Assembly (NCBI RefSeq): GCF_008033115.1
Contig: NZ_CP041203.1
Coordinates: forward strand, 4,092,001-4,156,000
Length of the DNA stretch: 64,000 bases
Source: Cellulomonas sp. Y8
GTDB taxonomy: Bacteria; Actinomycetota; Actinomycetes; Actinomycetales; Cellulomonadaceae
Reading direction: 5' to 3'
This document shows, piece after piece, positions 10,947 through 20,123 of the stretch. How positions within the stretch are numbered: the stretch's first letter is position 1; each line of letters opens with the position of its first letter. Made by a program: the position numbers and the translations under genes. The notes under the pieces are model-generated. The model searched no databases and was not told the DNA's origin. It saw only the letters and a list, made by a program, of their open reading frames with translations.

Positions 10947-12222
10947 TCAGGACGCGTTCTCGTCGAGCACGGCCTGCAGGTTCGTCTGCACCGAGCCGAG
11001 GATCGCGGCCGGGTCGCCGGACTTCAGGCCCTCGAGCTGGGCGTTGAAGTCGGTGATGACGTCCGCGGCACCGCGGGCGTTGACGACGTTCTGCGCGAAG
11101 TCGGCCGAGTCGATGAACGCGGTCATCTCCGGGAACAGCGCCTTCCAGCCGTCCGCCGCGGACTGCACCGACGGCATGACGCCGAACGCCTCGGAGAACG
11201 CGAGCTGCTGGTCGGTGGCCGTCAGGTACTGCACGAGGTCGACGGCGTCGGACTGGCTGGACGAGTCGGCGGCGACGCCCCAGCAGTTGGTGAACTGCAG
11301 CGTGCCCTGCCCGGCAGGGCCCGCGGGGAGCTCGACGACGCGGTAGTCGACGTCCGGGTAGTCGTTCTCCATGGCGCCGGTGATCCAGTTGCCCTCGATG
11401 GTCATCGCGGCCGCGCCGGTGCCGAACGCCTCGCCGCCCCAGCCGGTGCCGAGGTCGGCGGCGTAGGCCGCGGAGCCGGAGGCGAGCAGCTGCTGGACGT
11501 AGGTGAGGCCCTCGACGTTCTCGGCGGAGTCGGCGGTGGCCTCGGTGCCGTCCTCGCTGACCAGCGTGCCGCCGGCCTGGGCGAGGAACGCGCCGACGCG
11601 GGCGTACTCGCCGGAGAAGCCGAGGCCGACCTGGTCGCCGGTGGTGAGCTTCCCGGCGACGTCGGTCAGCTGGTCCCAGGTGGTCGGGACGTCCGCGTCG
11701 GTGAGGCCGGCGGCCTCCCAGGCGGCGGTGTTGATGATGAGGCCGAGCGTGGAGAAGTCCTTGGGCGCGCAGACGAGGCTCATCGTCGTAGCTGAACTGC
11801 TCGACCAGCGACGGGTAGAAGTCGTCGGCGTTGTCCAGCTCCGAGCCGTACGGGTACAGCGAGCCGTTCGCGGCGTAGGTCTGGAACTGGTCGGCGCTCA
11901 CGTAGAACACGTCGGCCGGGTCGCCCGAGGCGAAGCCCTGGCTGAGCTCCTGAGTGAGGTCGGAGGCGACCTGGACGGTGGCGTCGACGCCGGACTCCTC
12001 GGACCAGGCGGCGACCGCGGCCTTGACCGCGTCGGTCTCGGCGTCGCCGGAGGAGCCGATGAGGATGCTGAGCGAGCCGCCGCCCTCGGTGGACGCGGCG
12101 TCGGCGCCGTCGTCCTCGAAGCCGGAGCCACCGCCGCAGGCGGACAGGGCGAGGATGCCGGCTGCGCCGACGGCGGTGGACGCCAGGAGGCGCCGTCCTC
12201 GCACGGGGATGCGGTGCTGCAT
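10947..12222 (-). pseudogene. Sugar-binding lipoprotein of the ABC transporter, interrupted by a frameshift
   Basis: Two reading frames together give one complete extracellular sugar-binding protein of about 424 aa. The first 146 codons (12222-11785) encode a lipoprotein signal peptide ending LALSAC (Cys29 lipidated) and the N-terminal lobe up to YPSLVEQFSYDD. The similarity then continues in another frame from 11783 as MSLVCAPKDFSTLGLIINTAAW to the natural end (278 codons). Exactly one extra base separates the frames; removing one base from GACGATGAGC restores a continuous protein. The upstream frame left alone runs into low-complexity sequence. Either this is a real recent inactivation or a sequencing error. 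GAAGGAGAG precedes the ATG. Without it the two permeases would lack their substrate receptor. Confidence 0.85.
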
Positions 12223-12267
12223 GGGGGGTTCTCTCCTTCAGGGGGTGGTGCACGGAGGGTCGGGTGG

Positions 12268-13296
12268 TCAGGGGGTGCGGCTGGACGCGCGCTCGACCAG
12301 GTGGGGGGCCAGCAGGACCTCGCGGCTGCGGGTCCCCCCGGTGCCGTCGAGCTGGTCGAGCAGCAGGTCGAGCGCGCGTTGTGCGGCCTCGGAGAGCGGC
12401 TGGGCCACGGACGTCAGGCCGACGGCGGCGGCGACGGGGGTGTCGTCGAAGCCGACGACGGCGAGCGTCGTGCCCTGGCTCCGGGCGACCGTGAGGGCGC
12501 CGAGGGCCAGGGAGTCGGAGGCGCACACCACGGCGGTGGGCGCGGCGTCGGCGAGCACCCGCTCGATCGCCTGGGCGCCGGCGGCGACGCCGTCGGGGAC
12601 GCGGGCGTGCAGCCGGCGGAGCAGGGACCCGTCGTGCCCGGCGTCGACCATCGCGGCGGCCCAGCCGCCGGCGCGGTCCTCGCCGACGTCGGAGCCGTCG
12701 GGCCAGCCGAGGTAGGCGATCCGCTCGTGGCCGAGTCGGCGCAGGTGGGCGACCGCGGCTCGGGTGCCCGCGGCGCCGTCGACGTCGACCCACGGGTGCG
12801 CGGCGGCGCCGTCGGGACGGCCGCCCCAGGGCCGGCCGAACGTCACGAAGGGCACGTCCCGCTCCGCGAGCCAGGCGGCCCGCTCGTCGTCGCGGTGGGT
12901 GCTGGTGAGGACGAACGCGTCGAGGTCGGCCGTGTCGAGCAGCTCGCTGTACTGGGCGATCTCGCCGGCGTCGTCGGGGGCGGTGAACAGCATGACCCGG
13001 TACCCGCGGGCCTGGGCGCTCTCGGTGAGCGCGTGCAGGAACCGGTCGAGCACGGCGCCGTTGATGCCGTCGTGCACGGGCTCGAGACGCAGCCCGAGGA
13101 CGCGGGACCGGCCGGTGCGCAGCTGGCGCGCGGCGGAGGACGGCCGGTAGCCGAGCGCGTCGATGGCGGCGCGGACCCGGTCGGTGGTGTCGGCGCGCAC
13201 CAGGTGCGGCGCGTTGAGCACGTTCGACACGGTCTGGCGGGACACGCCGGCACGCTGGGCGACGCTCTCCAGCGTCGGCCTGGTCGTGGCGTCCAT
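12268..13296 (-). CDS. LacI-family transcriptional repressor
   Basis: A 342-aa DNA-binding regulator. The N-terminal helix-turn-helix is TLESVAQRAGVSRQTVSNVLN, followed by the hinge helix YRPSSAARQLRTGRS, and a periplasmic-binding-like effector domain (residues ~65-335) with PTAVVCASDSLALGAL and VVGFDDTPVAAAVGLTSVAQPL. It is the first gene of the sugar ABC operon (45 nt to the binding-protein gene) and faces the debranching enzyme gene across a shared promoter region that carries two matching operator-like dyads. It should repress both units until a sugar, perhaps a maltodextrin, binds. GAGGGAG lies upstream of the ATG. Confidence 0.93.
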   Translation of the reverse strand: MDATTRPTLESVAQRAGVSRQTVSNVLNAPHLVRADTTDRVRAAIDALGYRPSSAARQLRTGRSRVLGLRLEPVHDGINGAVLDRFLHALTESAQARGYRVMLFTAPDDAGEIAQYSELLDTADLDAFVLTSTHRDDERAAWLAERDVPFVTFGRPWGGRPDGAAAHPWVDVDGAAGTRAAVAHLRRLGHERIAYLGWPDGSDVGEDRAGGWAAAMVDAGHDGSLLRRLHARVPDGVAAGAQAIERVLADAAPTAVVCASDSLALGALTVARSQGTTLAVVGFDDTPVAAAVGLTSVAQPLSEAAQRALDLLLDQLDGTGGTRSREVLLAPHLVERASSRTP

Positions 13297-13325
13297 GGGC
13301 GCTCCCTCGCGTCACTCGGTGTGCA

Positions 13326-13376
13326 TATGATCGTTCCAAGTTGCGATTGGAACGCTCAAACGGTTGCCCCTAGAGT
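13326..13376. promoter_or_regulatory. Divergent promoter with paired LacI-type operators
   Basis: TTGGAACGCTCAAA (13347-13360, plus) and TTGGAACGATCATA (13339-13326, minus) are two copies of a CG-centred LacI-like site in inverted orientation, 7 nt apart, so that CGTTCCAA-N7-TTGGAACG is a perfect dyad at 13332-13354. The plus copy overlaps TTGGAA as a -35 box, 18 nt before TAGAGT (13371-13376) as the -10 of the debranching gene. The minus copy has the same TTGGAA facing lacI. Confidence 0.65.
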
Positions 13377-13488
13377 TGCCAGCGCCCCCGGGCCTGTCAA
13401 GCCGGGCGGGGCCGCCCCGGGTCACGATCCGGTCTCGGCGGGCCTCGCCACCGACCACCGCACACCCCTCCCGAACGACGAGGTACCC

Positions 13489-15558
13489 ATGGAGCTCCAG
13501 CCTCTGCTGCACGACCTGCTGGTCGCGGTCCACGCCCCCACGCAGGCGTGGTCGGACGCCGACGGCCAGATCGGCCTGGCGGACGGACGCGGCGCCCAGG
13601 GCGTCTACCACGGCGACGTGCGGGTGCTGGCCGGCGCCCGGCTGACCGTGGGCGGCGCCGCGCCCGAGGCGGTCGCGTCCGGCGCGGACGGCCCCGGGCG
13701 CGCCCGGACGGTGCTGCTCGCGCGCGCCGTGGACGGGCCGGGCGCGGACCCCACGGCGCGGCTGGAGCGGCTGCGCGAGGTGGTCCCGGGCCGGGTCACG
13801 GAGACTCTCACGCTGTCCTGCTCGACGGCGGAGCCCGTGGCGGCGCGCCTCGAGGTGGCGCTGCGCCCGGACGGCACGCCGATGGACTGGATCAAGTCGG
13901 GCGCGGCGGCCCAGGCGGCGCCCGCCCCCGAGCGCACCGCCGACGGCGCGCGCTGGCAGGCCGACGCGGACGTGGCGGCGGTGCTGTCCGCGCCGGGCGC
14001 GGACGTCGACGTGGCGGCCGACGGGACCGTGCGGCTGGCCTGGGACGTGAAGGCGGCCACCGGCGCGCCCGTCGTCGCCACCTGGACCCTCGACGTCACG
14101 GACGCGGCCGGCCCGGTGACGGCGCCCCGCCGCGCGGAGCCGGAGTGGCAGCCGCTGGACGTCGAGGCGGCCGACCGCCGGCTGCCGGCCCTTCTCGACC
14201 AGGCCCTCGCCGACCTCGGCACGCTGCGCCTGAGCGCCCGGTTCGCGCCGGACGACGTGTTCCTGGCCGCGGGCGCCCCGTGGTTCTTCACCCTGTTCGG
14301 CCGGGACTCGATCTGGGCGTCCCGGATGCTGCTGCCGCTCGGCACCGAGCTCGCGGCGGGCACGCTGCGCACGCTCGCGACGCTGCAGGGCACGAAGGTC
14401 GACCCCGCCACCGCCGAGCAGCCCGGCAAGATCCTGCACGAGGTGCGCCGCGCCGAGCTGTCGATGCCCGGCGAGGGCACCGTGCTGCCGCCGGTGTACT
14501 ACGGCACCGTCGACGCGACGCCGCTGTGGGTCTGCCTGCTGCACGACGCCTGGCGCTGGGGCATGCCGGCCGACGAGGTCGAGGCGCTGCTGCCCGCCAT
14601 GGAGCGCGCGCTCGCCTGGATGTCCGACCACGGCGACTCGGACGGCGACGGGTTCCTCGAGTACGCCGACGAGACCGGCTCCGGCCTGGCGAACCAGGGC
14701 TGGAAGGACTCGGGCGACTCGGTGCAGTGGAAGGCCGGCGGGCTCGCGACCGGTCCCATCGCCCTCGCCGAGGTGCAGGGCTACGCCCACGAGGCCGCCG
14801 TCGCCGGCGCCGCGCTGCTCGACGCGTTCGGCCGCGAGGGCGGGGACCGGTGGCGCGCCTGGGCCGCCGCGCTGGCCGAGCGGTTCCGCGCCTCCTTCTG
14901 GACGTCGGACGAGCGCGGCGCCTACCCGGGCATCGCGCTGGACGCGGACAAGCAGGTCGTGGACACGGTGACGTCGAACATCGGCCACCTGCTGGGCACC
15001 GGCATCCTGTCCGCCGAGGAGGAGGCGACGGTCGCCGCACGGCTCGTCGGCCCGGACATGGACTCCGGCTACGGCCTGCGCACGATGTCGACGGAGTCGG
15101 CCGGCTACTGGGAGCTGCGCTACCACGGCGGCGCCGTGTGGCCGCACGACACCGCGATCGTCGTGCAGGGGCTGGCGCGTGCCGGGCACGCCCGGGAGGC
15201 GGCGGCGCTCGCGGAGGGTCTGCTCGCGGCCGCGCAGGACTTCGACCAGCGGCTGCCGGAGCTCTACGGCGGCGACGCCCGCGGCACCGTGCCGCGCGCC
15301 GTGCCGTACCCGGCGGCGTGCCGCCCGCAGGCGTGGTCGGCGGCGGCCGCGGTGTCGGTCCTCGGCGCGGCGCTCGGGCTGGCCCCCGACGTGCCCGGCG
15401 GCCGGCTGACCGTGGCGCCGCCGGTGCCGTCGCCGCTCGGGGCGGTGGCCGTGCGCGGGCTGCGCCTGGGCGGGGCGCCGCTCGCGGTGCGGGTCGGCGC
15501 GGACGGCTCGGTGCAGGTCGAGGCGGAGGCCGACGTGGCGGTGCACCTGCGGTCCTGA
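13489..15558 (+). CDS. Glycogen debranching-type enzyme (amylo-alpha-1,6-glucosidase family)
   Basis: A 689-aa cytosolic protein. The N-terminal ~190 residues form a beta-rich glycogen-debranching N-terminal domain (VHAPTQAWSDADGQIG, GVYHGDVRVLAGA). Residues ~225-650 form an (alpha/alpha)6 toroid with the family hallmark AGAPWFFTLFGRDSIWASRM, then GLANQGWKDSGDSVQW and YWELRYHGGAVWPHDTAIV. Related proteins act on alpha-1,6 branch points or on other oligosaccharides; several members are untested, so substrate is uncertain. The gene is divergent from the LacI-controlled sugar operon, which suggests it processes the sugar that operon imports. ATG at 13489; tandem hairpins follow the stop. Confidence 0.85.
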   Translation: MELQPLLHDLLVAVHAPTQAWSDADGQIGLADGRGAQGVYHGDVRVLAGARLTVGGAAPEAVASGADGPGRARTVLLARAVDGPGADPTARLERLREVVPGRVTETLTLSCSTAEPVAARLEVALRPDGTPMDWIKSGAAAQAAPAPERTADGARWQADADVAAVLSAPGADVDVAADGTVRLAWDVKAATGAPVVATWTLDVTDAAGPVTAPRRAEPEWQPLDVEAADRRLPALLDQALADLGTLRLSARFAPDDVFLAAGAPWFFTLFGRDSIWASRMLLPLGTELAAGTLRTLATLQGTKVDPATAEQPGKILHEVRRAELSMPGEGTVLPPVYYGTVDATPLWVCLLHDAWRWGMPADEVEALLPAMERALAWMSDHGDSDGDGFLEYADETGSGLANQGWKDSGDSVQWKAGGLATGPIALAEVQGYAHEAAVAGAALLDAFGREGGDRWRAWAAALAERFRASFWTSDERGAYPGIALDADKQVVDTVTSNIGHLLGTGILSAEEEATVAARLVGPDMDSGYGLRTMSTESAGYWELRYHGGAVWPHDTAIVVQGLARAGHAREAAALAEGLLAAAQDFDQRLPELYGGDARGTVPRAVPYPAACRPQAWSAAAAVSVLGAALGLAPDVPGGRLTVAPPVPSPLGAVAVRGLRLGGAPLAVRVGADGSVQVEAEADVAVHLRS

Positions 15559-15563
15559 CGGCC

Positions 15564-15632
15564 GCGGGCGGCTCCGGCGCGGCGGTCGCGCCGGAGCCGC
15601 CCGCCGGTCGCGGGCACGTCGCCCGCGACCGG
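15564..15632 (+). terminator. Tandem hairpins between the debranching gene and dxs
   Basis: The first hairpin (15564-15604) has an exact 18-bp stem built on GCGGGCGGCTCCGGCGCG with a GCGGT loop. The second (15604-15632) has an exact 11-bp stem CCGGTCGCGGG/CCCGCGACCGG with a CACGTCG loop. They begin about 5 nt behind the stop and end before the dxs promoter. Confidence 0.75.
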
Positions 15633-15704
15633 GGCGACCCCGCCCCGTAGGGTGGGGGCCTCTCGTGCGCGAGCCGCGCGGACGACGGCGACGGGCGGTG
15701 GGAC

Positions 15705-17597
15705 ATGGGGCTGCTGGACCGCATCGGGTCCCCGGCCGACCTGCGCGCGCTGTCGGCGGGGCAGGTCCGGGCGCTGGCGGGGGAGATCCGCGGCTACCTG
15801 GTCGACCAGGTGTCCCGCACGGGCGGGCACCTCGGGCCGAACCTCGGCGTGGTCGAGCTGACGATCGCGCTGCACCGGGTGTTCGAGTCGCCGCGGGACA
15901 CGCTGGTGTTCGACACCGGCCACCAGTCCTACGTGCACAAGCTGCTGACGGGGCGGCAGGACTTCGGCCGGCTCCGCAAGAGCGGCGGGCTGTCGGGCTA
16001 CCCCAGCCGGGCCGAGTCCGAGCACGACGTCGTCGAGAACTCGCACGCGTCGACCGCGCTGTCCTGGGCGGACGGCATCGCGCGCGCGAACGCCCTCGCC
16101 GGTCGCGGCGACCGGCACGTCGTGGCGGTCGTCGGCGACGGGGCGCTCACCGGCGGCATGGCCTGGGAGGCGCTCAACAACATCGCGGACGGCACCGACC
16201 GCCGGCTGGTGGTCGTCGTGAACGACAACGGCCGGTCCTACGCGCCGACGATCGGCGGGCTCGCGCTGCACCTCGACGCGCTGCGCACCACCCGCGGGTA
16301 CGAGACGGTGCTGTCCTGGGGCAAGCGGGCGCTGCGCCGCTCCGGTCCGCCCGGGCGGGTCGCGTACGACGCGCTGCACGGCCTGAAGAAGGGCATCAAG
16401 GACGTCGTCGCCCCGCAGGGGATGTTCGAGGACCTCGGCCTGAAGTACGTCGGCCCGGTCGACGGGCACGACGAGGCGGCGGTGGAGTTCGCGCTGCGCC
16501 GGGCCCGGTCGTTCGGCGGGCCGGTGATCGTGCACGTGATCACCGAGAAGGGCCGCGGGTACTCGCCGGCCGAGCAGGACGTCGCGGACCGGTTCCACGC
16601 GGTCGGCCAGATCCACCCCGAGACCGGGCTGCCGGTCGCGCCGTCCCGGTTCGGCTGGACGGGCGTGTTCGCGGACGAGATCGTCCGGATCGGCCGTCGC
16701 CGGCCCGACGTCGTGGCGATCACGGCGGCGATGCTGCAGCCGGTCGGGCTCGCGCCGTTCGCGGAGGCGTTCCCCGCCCGCACGTTCGACGTCGGGATCG
16801 CCGAGCAGCACGCCGTGACGACGGCCGCGGGCATGGCGTTCGCCGGGCTGCACCCGGTGGTCGCGGTGTACGCGACGTTCCTCAACCGTGCCTTCGACCA
16901 GGTGCTGATGGACGTGGGCCTGCACCGCGCCGGGGTGACGTTCGTGCTGGACCGGGCCGGGCTCACCGGCGACGACGGCGCGTCGCACAACGGCATGTGG
17001 GACATGGCGCTGCTCGGGGTCGTCCCGGGCCTGCGGCTGGCCGCGCCGCGCGACGAGGACACGCTGCGGGCGGCGCTGCGCGCGGCGGTCGACGTCGACG
17101 ACGCGCCCACGGTGGTGCGGTACCCGAAGGGCGCGCTCACCGAGGCGCTGCCCGCGGTCGACGACGTCGACGGCGTGGACGTGCTCGCGCGGCACGGGGT
17201 CGCGGGAGCCGACGGCACCGCGCGCTCGGTGCTGGTGTGCGGTGTCGGCTCGATGGCCCGGACCGCCCTGGCGCTCGGCGAGCTGCTGGCGCAGCACGGC
17301 CTGCGGGTGACGGTCGTCGACCCGCGGTGGGTGCTGCCCGTGCCCGCGGCGCTCGTGAAGCTCGTGGGGGAGCACGACCACGCGGTGACCATCGAGGACG
17401 GCGTGCGCGAGGGCGGCGTCGGGTCGGCGCTCGGGCTGCGGGCGCGGGACGCGGGCATCGCGACGCCCGTGCAGGCGTTCGGGGTCCCGCGGCGGTACCT
17501 CGAGCACGCGAGCCGGGACGAGCTGCTGACCGGGCTCCGGCTGACCGCGCCGGACCTCGCGCGCGACGTGCTCGCGGCGCTCCGCACGACCGCCTGA
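15705..17597 (+). CDS. dxs: 1-deoxy-D-xylulose-5-phosphate synthase
   Basis: A 630-aa thiamine-diphosphate enzyme that joins pyruvate and glyceraldehyde 3-phosphate, the first step of the MEP isoprenoid pathway. The ThDP motif [16 protein letters not shown] is at residues ~145-160, [13 protein letters not shown] near 45, [11 protein letters not shown] near 70, and [15 protein letters not shown] near 420 in the pyrimidine-binding domain; a transketolase C-terminal domain completes it. Length is normal. TAGGGT at 15648-15653 is a likely -10 box, giving a leader of ~45 nt; GGTGGGA precedes the ATG. The gene is transcribed alone; pflB behind it has its own regulatory region. Confidence 0.96.
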   Translation: MGLLDRIGSPADLRALSAGQVRALAGEIRGYLVDQVSRTGGHLGPNLGVVELTIALHRVFESPRDTLVFDTGHQSYVHKLLTGRQDFGRLRKSGGLSGYPSRAESEHDVVENSHASTALSWADGIARANALAGRGDRHVVAVVGDGALTGGMAWEALNNIADGTDRRLVVVVNDNGRSYAPTIGGLALHLDALRTTRGYETVLSWGKRALRRSGPPGRVAYDALHGLKKGIKDVVAPQGMFEDLGLKYVGPVDGHDEAAVEFALRRARSFGGPVIVHVITEKGRGYSPAEQDVADRFHAVGQIHPETGLPVAPSRFGWTGVFADEIVRIGRRRPDVVAITAAMLQPVGLAPFAEAFPARTFDVGIAEQHAVTTAAGMAFAGLHPVVAVYATFLNRAFDQVLMDVGLHRAGVTFVLDRAGLTGDDGASHNGMWDMALLGVVPGLRLAAPRDEDTLRAALRAAVDVDDAPTVVRYPKGALTEALPAVDDVDGVDVLARHGVAGADGTARSVLVCGVGSMARTALALGELLAQHGLRVTVVDPRWVLPVPAALVKLVGEHDHAVTIEDGVREGGVGSALGLRARDAGIATPVQAFGVPRRYLEHASRDELLTGLRLTAPDLARDVLAALRTTA

Positions 17598-17598
17598 C

Positions 17599-17703
17599 GG
17601 GACCTGGGTCCGGGACGTGAGCACCGTCACGCGGCCCTTCCGCGCCCCTGACCCGGGCGGGGGACCTCGGTCCCAAGACATCCCATGACCTCGTGAATAG
17701 CGT
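17599..17703 (+). promoter_or_regulatory. pflB control region: two DosR-type dyads, Crp-like site, -10 box
   Basis: Box 1 GGGACCTGGGTCC (17599-17611) and box 2 GGGACCTCGGTCCC (17661-17674) both fit GGGAC-N4-GTCC(C), the core of the DosR/DevR hypoxia site. Between them CGTGA-GCACCG-TCACG (17616-17631) is a perfect Crp/FNR-type dyad. TAGCGT (17698-17703) is a plausible -10 box, which puts box 2 near -42, the Crp-like site near -86 and box 1 near -105. The box centres are 62-63 bp apart, about six helical turns. Confidence 0.65.
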
Positions 17704-17737
17704 CGCAAGTACGACGCACTCAGCGAGGGAGCTTCAG

Positions 17738-20005
17738 ATGTCCACCACCGCAGTACCCACGACCGGGTCCGACGCCACCGCGCCGGCCTGGGACGGTTTC
17801 GTCACCGGACCCTGGTGTGACGGGATCGACGTCCGCGACTTCATCCAGCGCAACTACACGCCGTACACCGGCGAGGCCGACTTCCTCGCCGGCCCCACGG
17901 AGCGCACCACGGGCATCTGGGCGAAGCTCAGCGCGATGTTCCCCGAGGAGCGTGCCAAGGGCGTCTACGACATCGACAACCACACGCCGTCGACGATCAC
18001 GTCGCACGGCGCGGGCTACATCGACCAGGCCAACGAGCTCATCGTCGGCCTGCAGACCGACGCCCCGCTCAAGCGCGCCATGTTCCCCAACGGCGGCTGG
18101 CGCATGGTCGAGAAGTCGCTCGAGACCTACGGCTACGACGTCGACCCCGACGTCGCCAAGACGTTCACCACGTACCGCAAGACGCACAACGACGGCGTCT
18201 TCGACGTGTACCCGCCGAACGTCCGCGCGGCCCGCTCGTCGCACATCATCACCGGCCTGCCGGACGCGTACGGCCGCGGCCGCATCATCGGCGACTACCG
18301 GCGGGTCGCGCTGTACGGCGTCGACGCCCTGATCGAGGCCAAGCGCGTCGAGCGCCACGAGCTCGACATGGAGCCGTCGGTCGAGGACGTCATCCGCGAC
18401 CGCGAGGAGAACGCGGAGCAGATCCGCGCCCTCCAGGAGCTCAAGCGGATGGCCGCGACCTACGGGTACGACATCTCCCGCCCTGCCGCCACGGCGCGCG
18501 AGGCCGTGCAGTGGCTGTACTTCGCGTTCCTCGGCGCGGTGAAGGAGCAGAACGGCGCGGCGATGTCGCTGGGCCGCACCTCGACCTTCCTCGACGTGTA
18601 CATCCAGCGCGAGCTCGCCTCGGGCGCGATCACCGAGGAGTTCGCCCAGGAGCTCATCGACGACTTCGTCATCAAGCTCCGCATCGTGCGCTTCCTGCGG
18701 ACCACCGAGTACGACAACCTGTTCTCGGGCGACCCGACCTGGGTCACCGAGTCCATCGGCGGCATCGGCGAGGACGGCCGCTCGCTCGTCTCCAAGACGT
18801 CGTTCCGGTTCCTGCAGACGCTCTACAACGTCGGACCGGCCCCCGAGCCGAACCTCACCGTGCTGTGGAGCAACCGGCTCCCCGAGGGCTTCAAGAAGTA
18901 CTGCGCGCAGGTCTCGATCGACACCTCGGCGATCCAGTACGAGTCCGACGACCTGATCCGCACCTCCTGGGGCGACGACGCGGCGATCGCCTGCTGCGTC
19001 TCCCCGATGCGGGTCGGCAAGCAGATGCAGTTCTTCGGTGCTCGCGTCAACATCGCCAAGGCCCTGCTGTACGCGATCAACGGCGGCCGCGACGAGGTCT
19101 CCGGCAAGCAGGTCGCGCCGGTGTCCGCGCCGGTCGAGGGCGACGTCCTCGACTACGACGACGTGGCGGCGAAGTACGACAAGCTGCTCGACTGGCTGGC
19201 CGAGACCTACGTCGACGCGCTGAACTGCGTGCACTACATGCACGACAAGTACGCGTACGAGCGGCTCGAGATGGCGCTGCACGACCGCCAGATCCTCCGC
19301 ACCATGGCCTGCGGCATCGCCGGCCTGTCGGTCGTGGCGGACTCGCTGTCGGCCATCAAGTACGCCAAGGTCACGCCGGTGCGCGACGAGGACGGCCTGG
19401 TCACGGACTACGTGATCGAGGGCGACTTCCCGACGTACGGCAACGACGACGACCGCGCGGACGACATCGCCGTGGGGATCACCAAGGCGTTCATGGAGAA
19501 GATCCGGCAGCACAAGACCTACCGGAACTCCCTGCACACCCAGTCGGTGCTGACCATCACCTCGAACGTCGTCTACGGCAAGGCCACGGGCAACACCCCC
19601 GACGGCCGCCGCGCCGGCGAGCCGTTCGCCCCGGGCGCCAACCCGATGAACGGGCGCGACTCGCACGGCATGCTCGCCTCCGCGATGTCGGTCGCGAAGC
19701 TGCCGTACTCCGAGGCGATGGACGGGATCTCGCTCACCTCGACGGTCGTGCCCTCGGGCCTCGGCCGCACCAAGGAGGAGCAGGTGGCGAACCTGGTGGG
19801 CCTCATGGACGCGTACAACGTGTCCTCCGGGTACCACCTGAACGTCAACGTGCTGAACCGGGACACCCTCGAGGACGCCATGGAGCACCCCGAGAACTAC
19901 CCGCAGCTCACCATCCGGGTGTCGGGCTACGCCGTGAACTTCGTGCGGCTGACCCGCGAGCAGCAGCTCGACGTGCTGTCCCGGACGTTCCACGGCGGCG
20001 TCTGA
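17738..20005 (+). CDS. pflB: Pyruvate formate-lyase (formate C-acetyltransferase)
   Basis: A 755-aa glycyl-radical enzyme that splits pyruvate with CoA into acetyl-CoA and formate under anaerobic conditions. The catalytic pair Cys419-Cys420 lies in [12 protein letters not shown], and the radical-bearing Gly730 is in the C-terminal RVSGYAVNF. Length and order (PFL domain, then ~125-residue glycine-radical domain starting near [19 protein letters not shown]) are those of true PflB, not of a diol dehydratase or choline lyase. The ATG at 17738 follows GAGGGAG; an in-frame start 45 nt upstream lacks this. pflA follows in the same orientation. The upstream region carries hypoxia-type binding sites. 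Confidence 0.97.
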   Translation: MSTTAVPTTGSDATAPAWDGFVTGPWCDGIDVRDFIQRNYTPYTGEADFLAGPTERTTGIWAKLSAMFPEERAKGVYDIDNHTPSTITSHGAGYIDQANELIVGLQTDAPLKRAMFPNGGWRMVEKSLETYGYDVDPDVAKTFTTYRKTHNDGVFDVYPPNVRAARSSHIITGLPDAYGRGRIIGDYRRVALYGVDALIEAKRVERHELDMEPSVEDVIRDREENAEQIRALQELKRMAATYGYDISRPAATAREAVQWLYFAFLGAVKEQNGAAMSLGRTSTFLDVYIQRELASGAITEEFAQELIDDFVIKLRIVRFLRTTEYDNLFSGDPTWVTESIGGIGEDGRSLVSKTSFRFLQTLYNVGPAPEPNLTVLWSNRLPEGFKKYCAQVSIDTSAIQYESDDLIRTSWGDDAAIACCVSPMRVGKQMQFFGARVNIAKALLYAINGGRDEVSGKQVAPVSAPVEGDVLDYDDVAAKYDKLLDWLAETYVDALNCVHYMHDKYAYERLEMALHDRQILRTMACGIAGLSVVADSLSAIKYAKVTPVRDEDGLVTDYVIEGDFPTYGNDDDRADDIAVGITKAFMEKIRQHKTYRNSLHTQSVLTITSNVVYGKATGNTPDGRRAGEPFAPGANPMNGRDSHGMLASAMSVAKLPYSEAMDGISLTSTVVPSGLGRTKEEQVANLVGLMDAYNVSSGYHLNVNVLNRDTLEDAMEHPENYPQLTIRVSGYAVNFVRLTREQQLDVLSRTFHGGV

Positions 20006-20023
20006 CGCCGCACCGGCGGACCA

Positions 20024-20097
20024 CCGTCCGGCCCGGGGGAGCAGCCCCGGGCCGGACGGCCCCGCCCCGCACCACCCGTACCACCCGCACCACCCAG
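20024..20097 (+). other. pflB-pflA intergenic hairpin and 9-bp tandem repeat
   Basis: A perfect 15-bp stem (CCGTCCGGCCCGGGG at 20024-20038, its complement at 20045-20059) with loop GAGCAG lies 18 nt behind pflB. Three 9-bp units ACCACCCGT, ACCACCCGC, ACCACCCAG follow at 20071-20097. The hairpin may protect pflB mRNA or end part of transcription before pflA, giving more enzyme than activase; that is inference. Confidence 0.6.
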
Positions 20098-20123
20098 CAG
20101 GACCCCGCGAGGAGGTCGCGACC

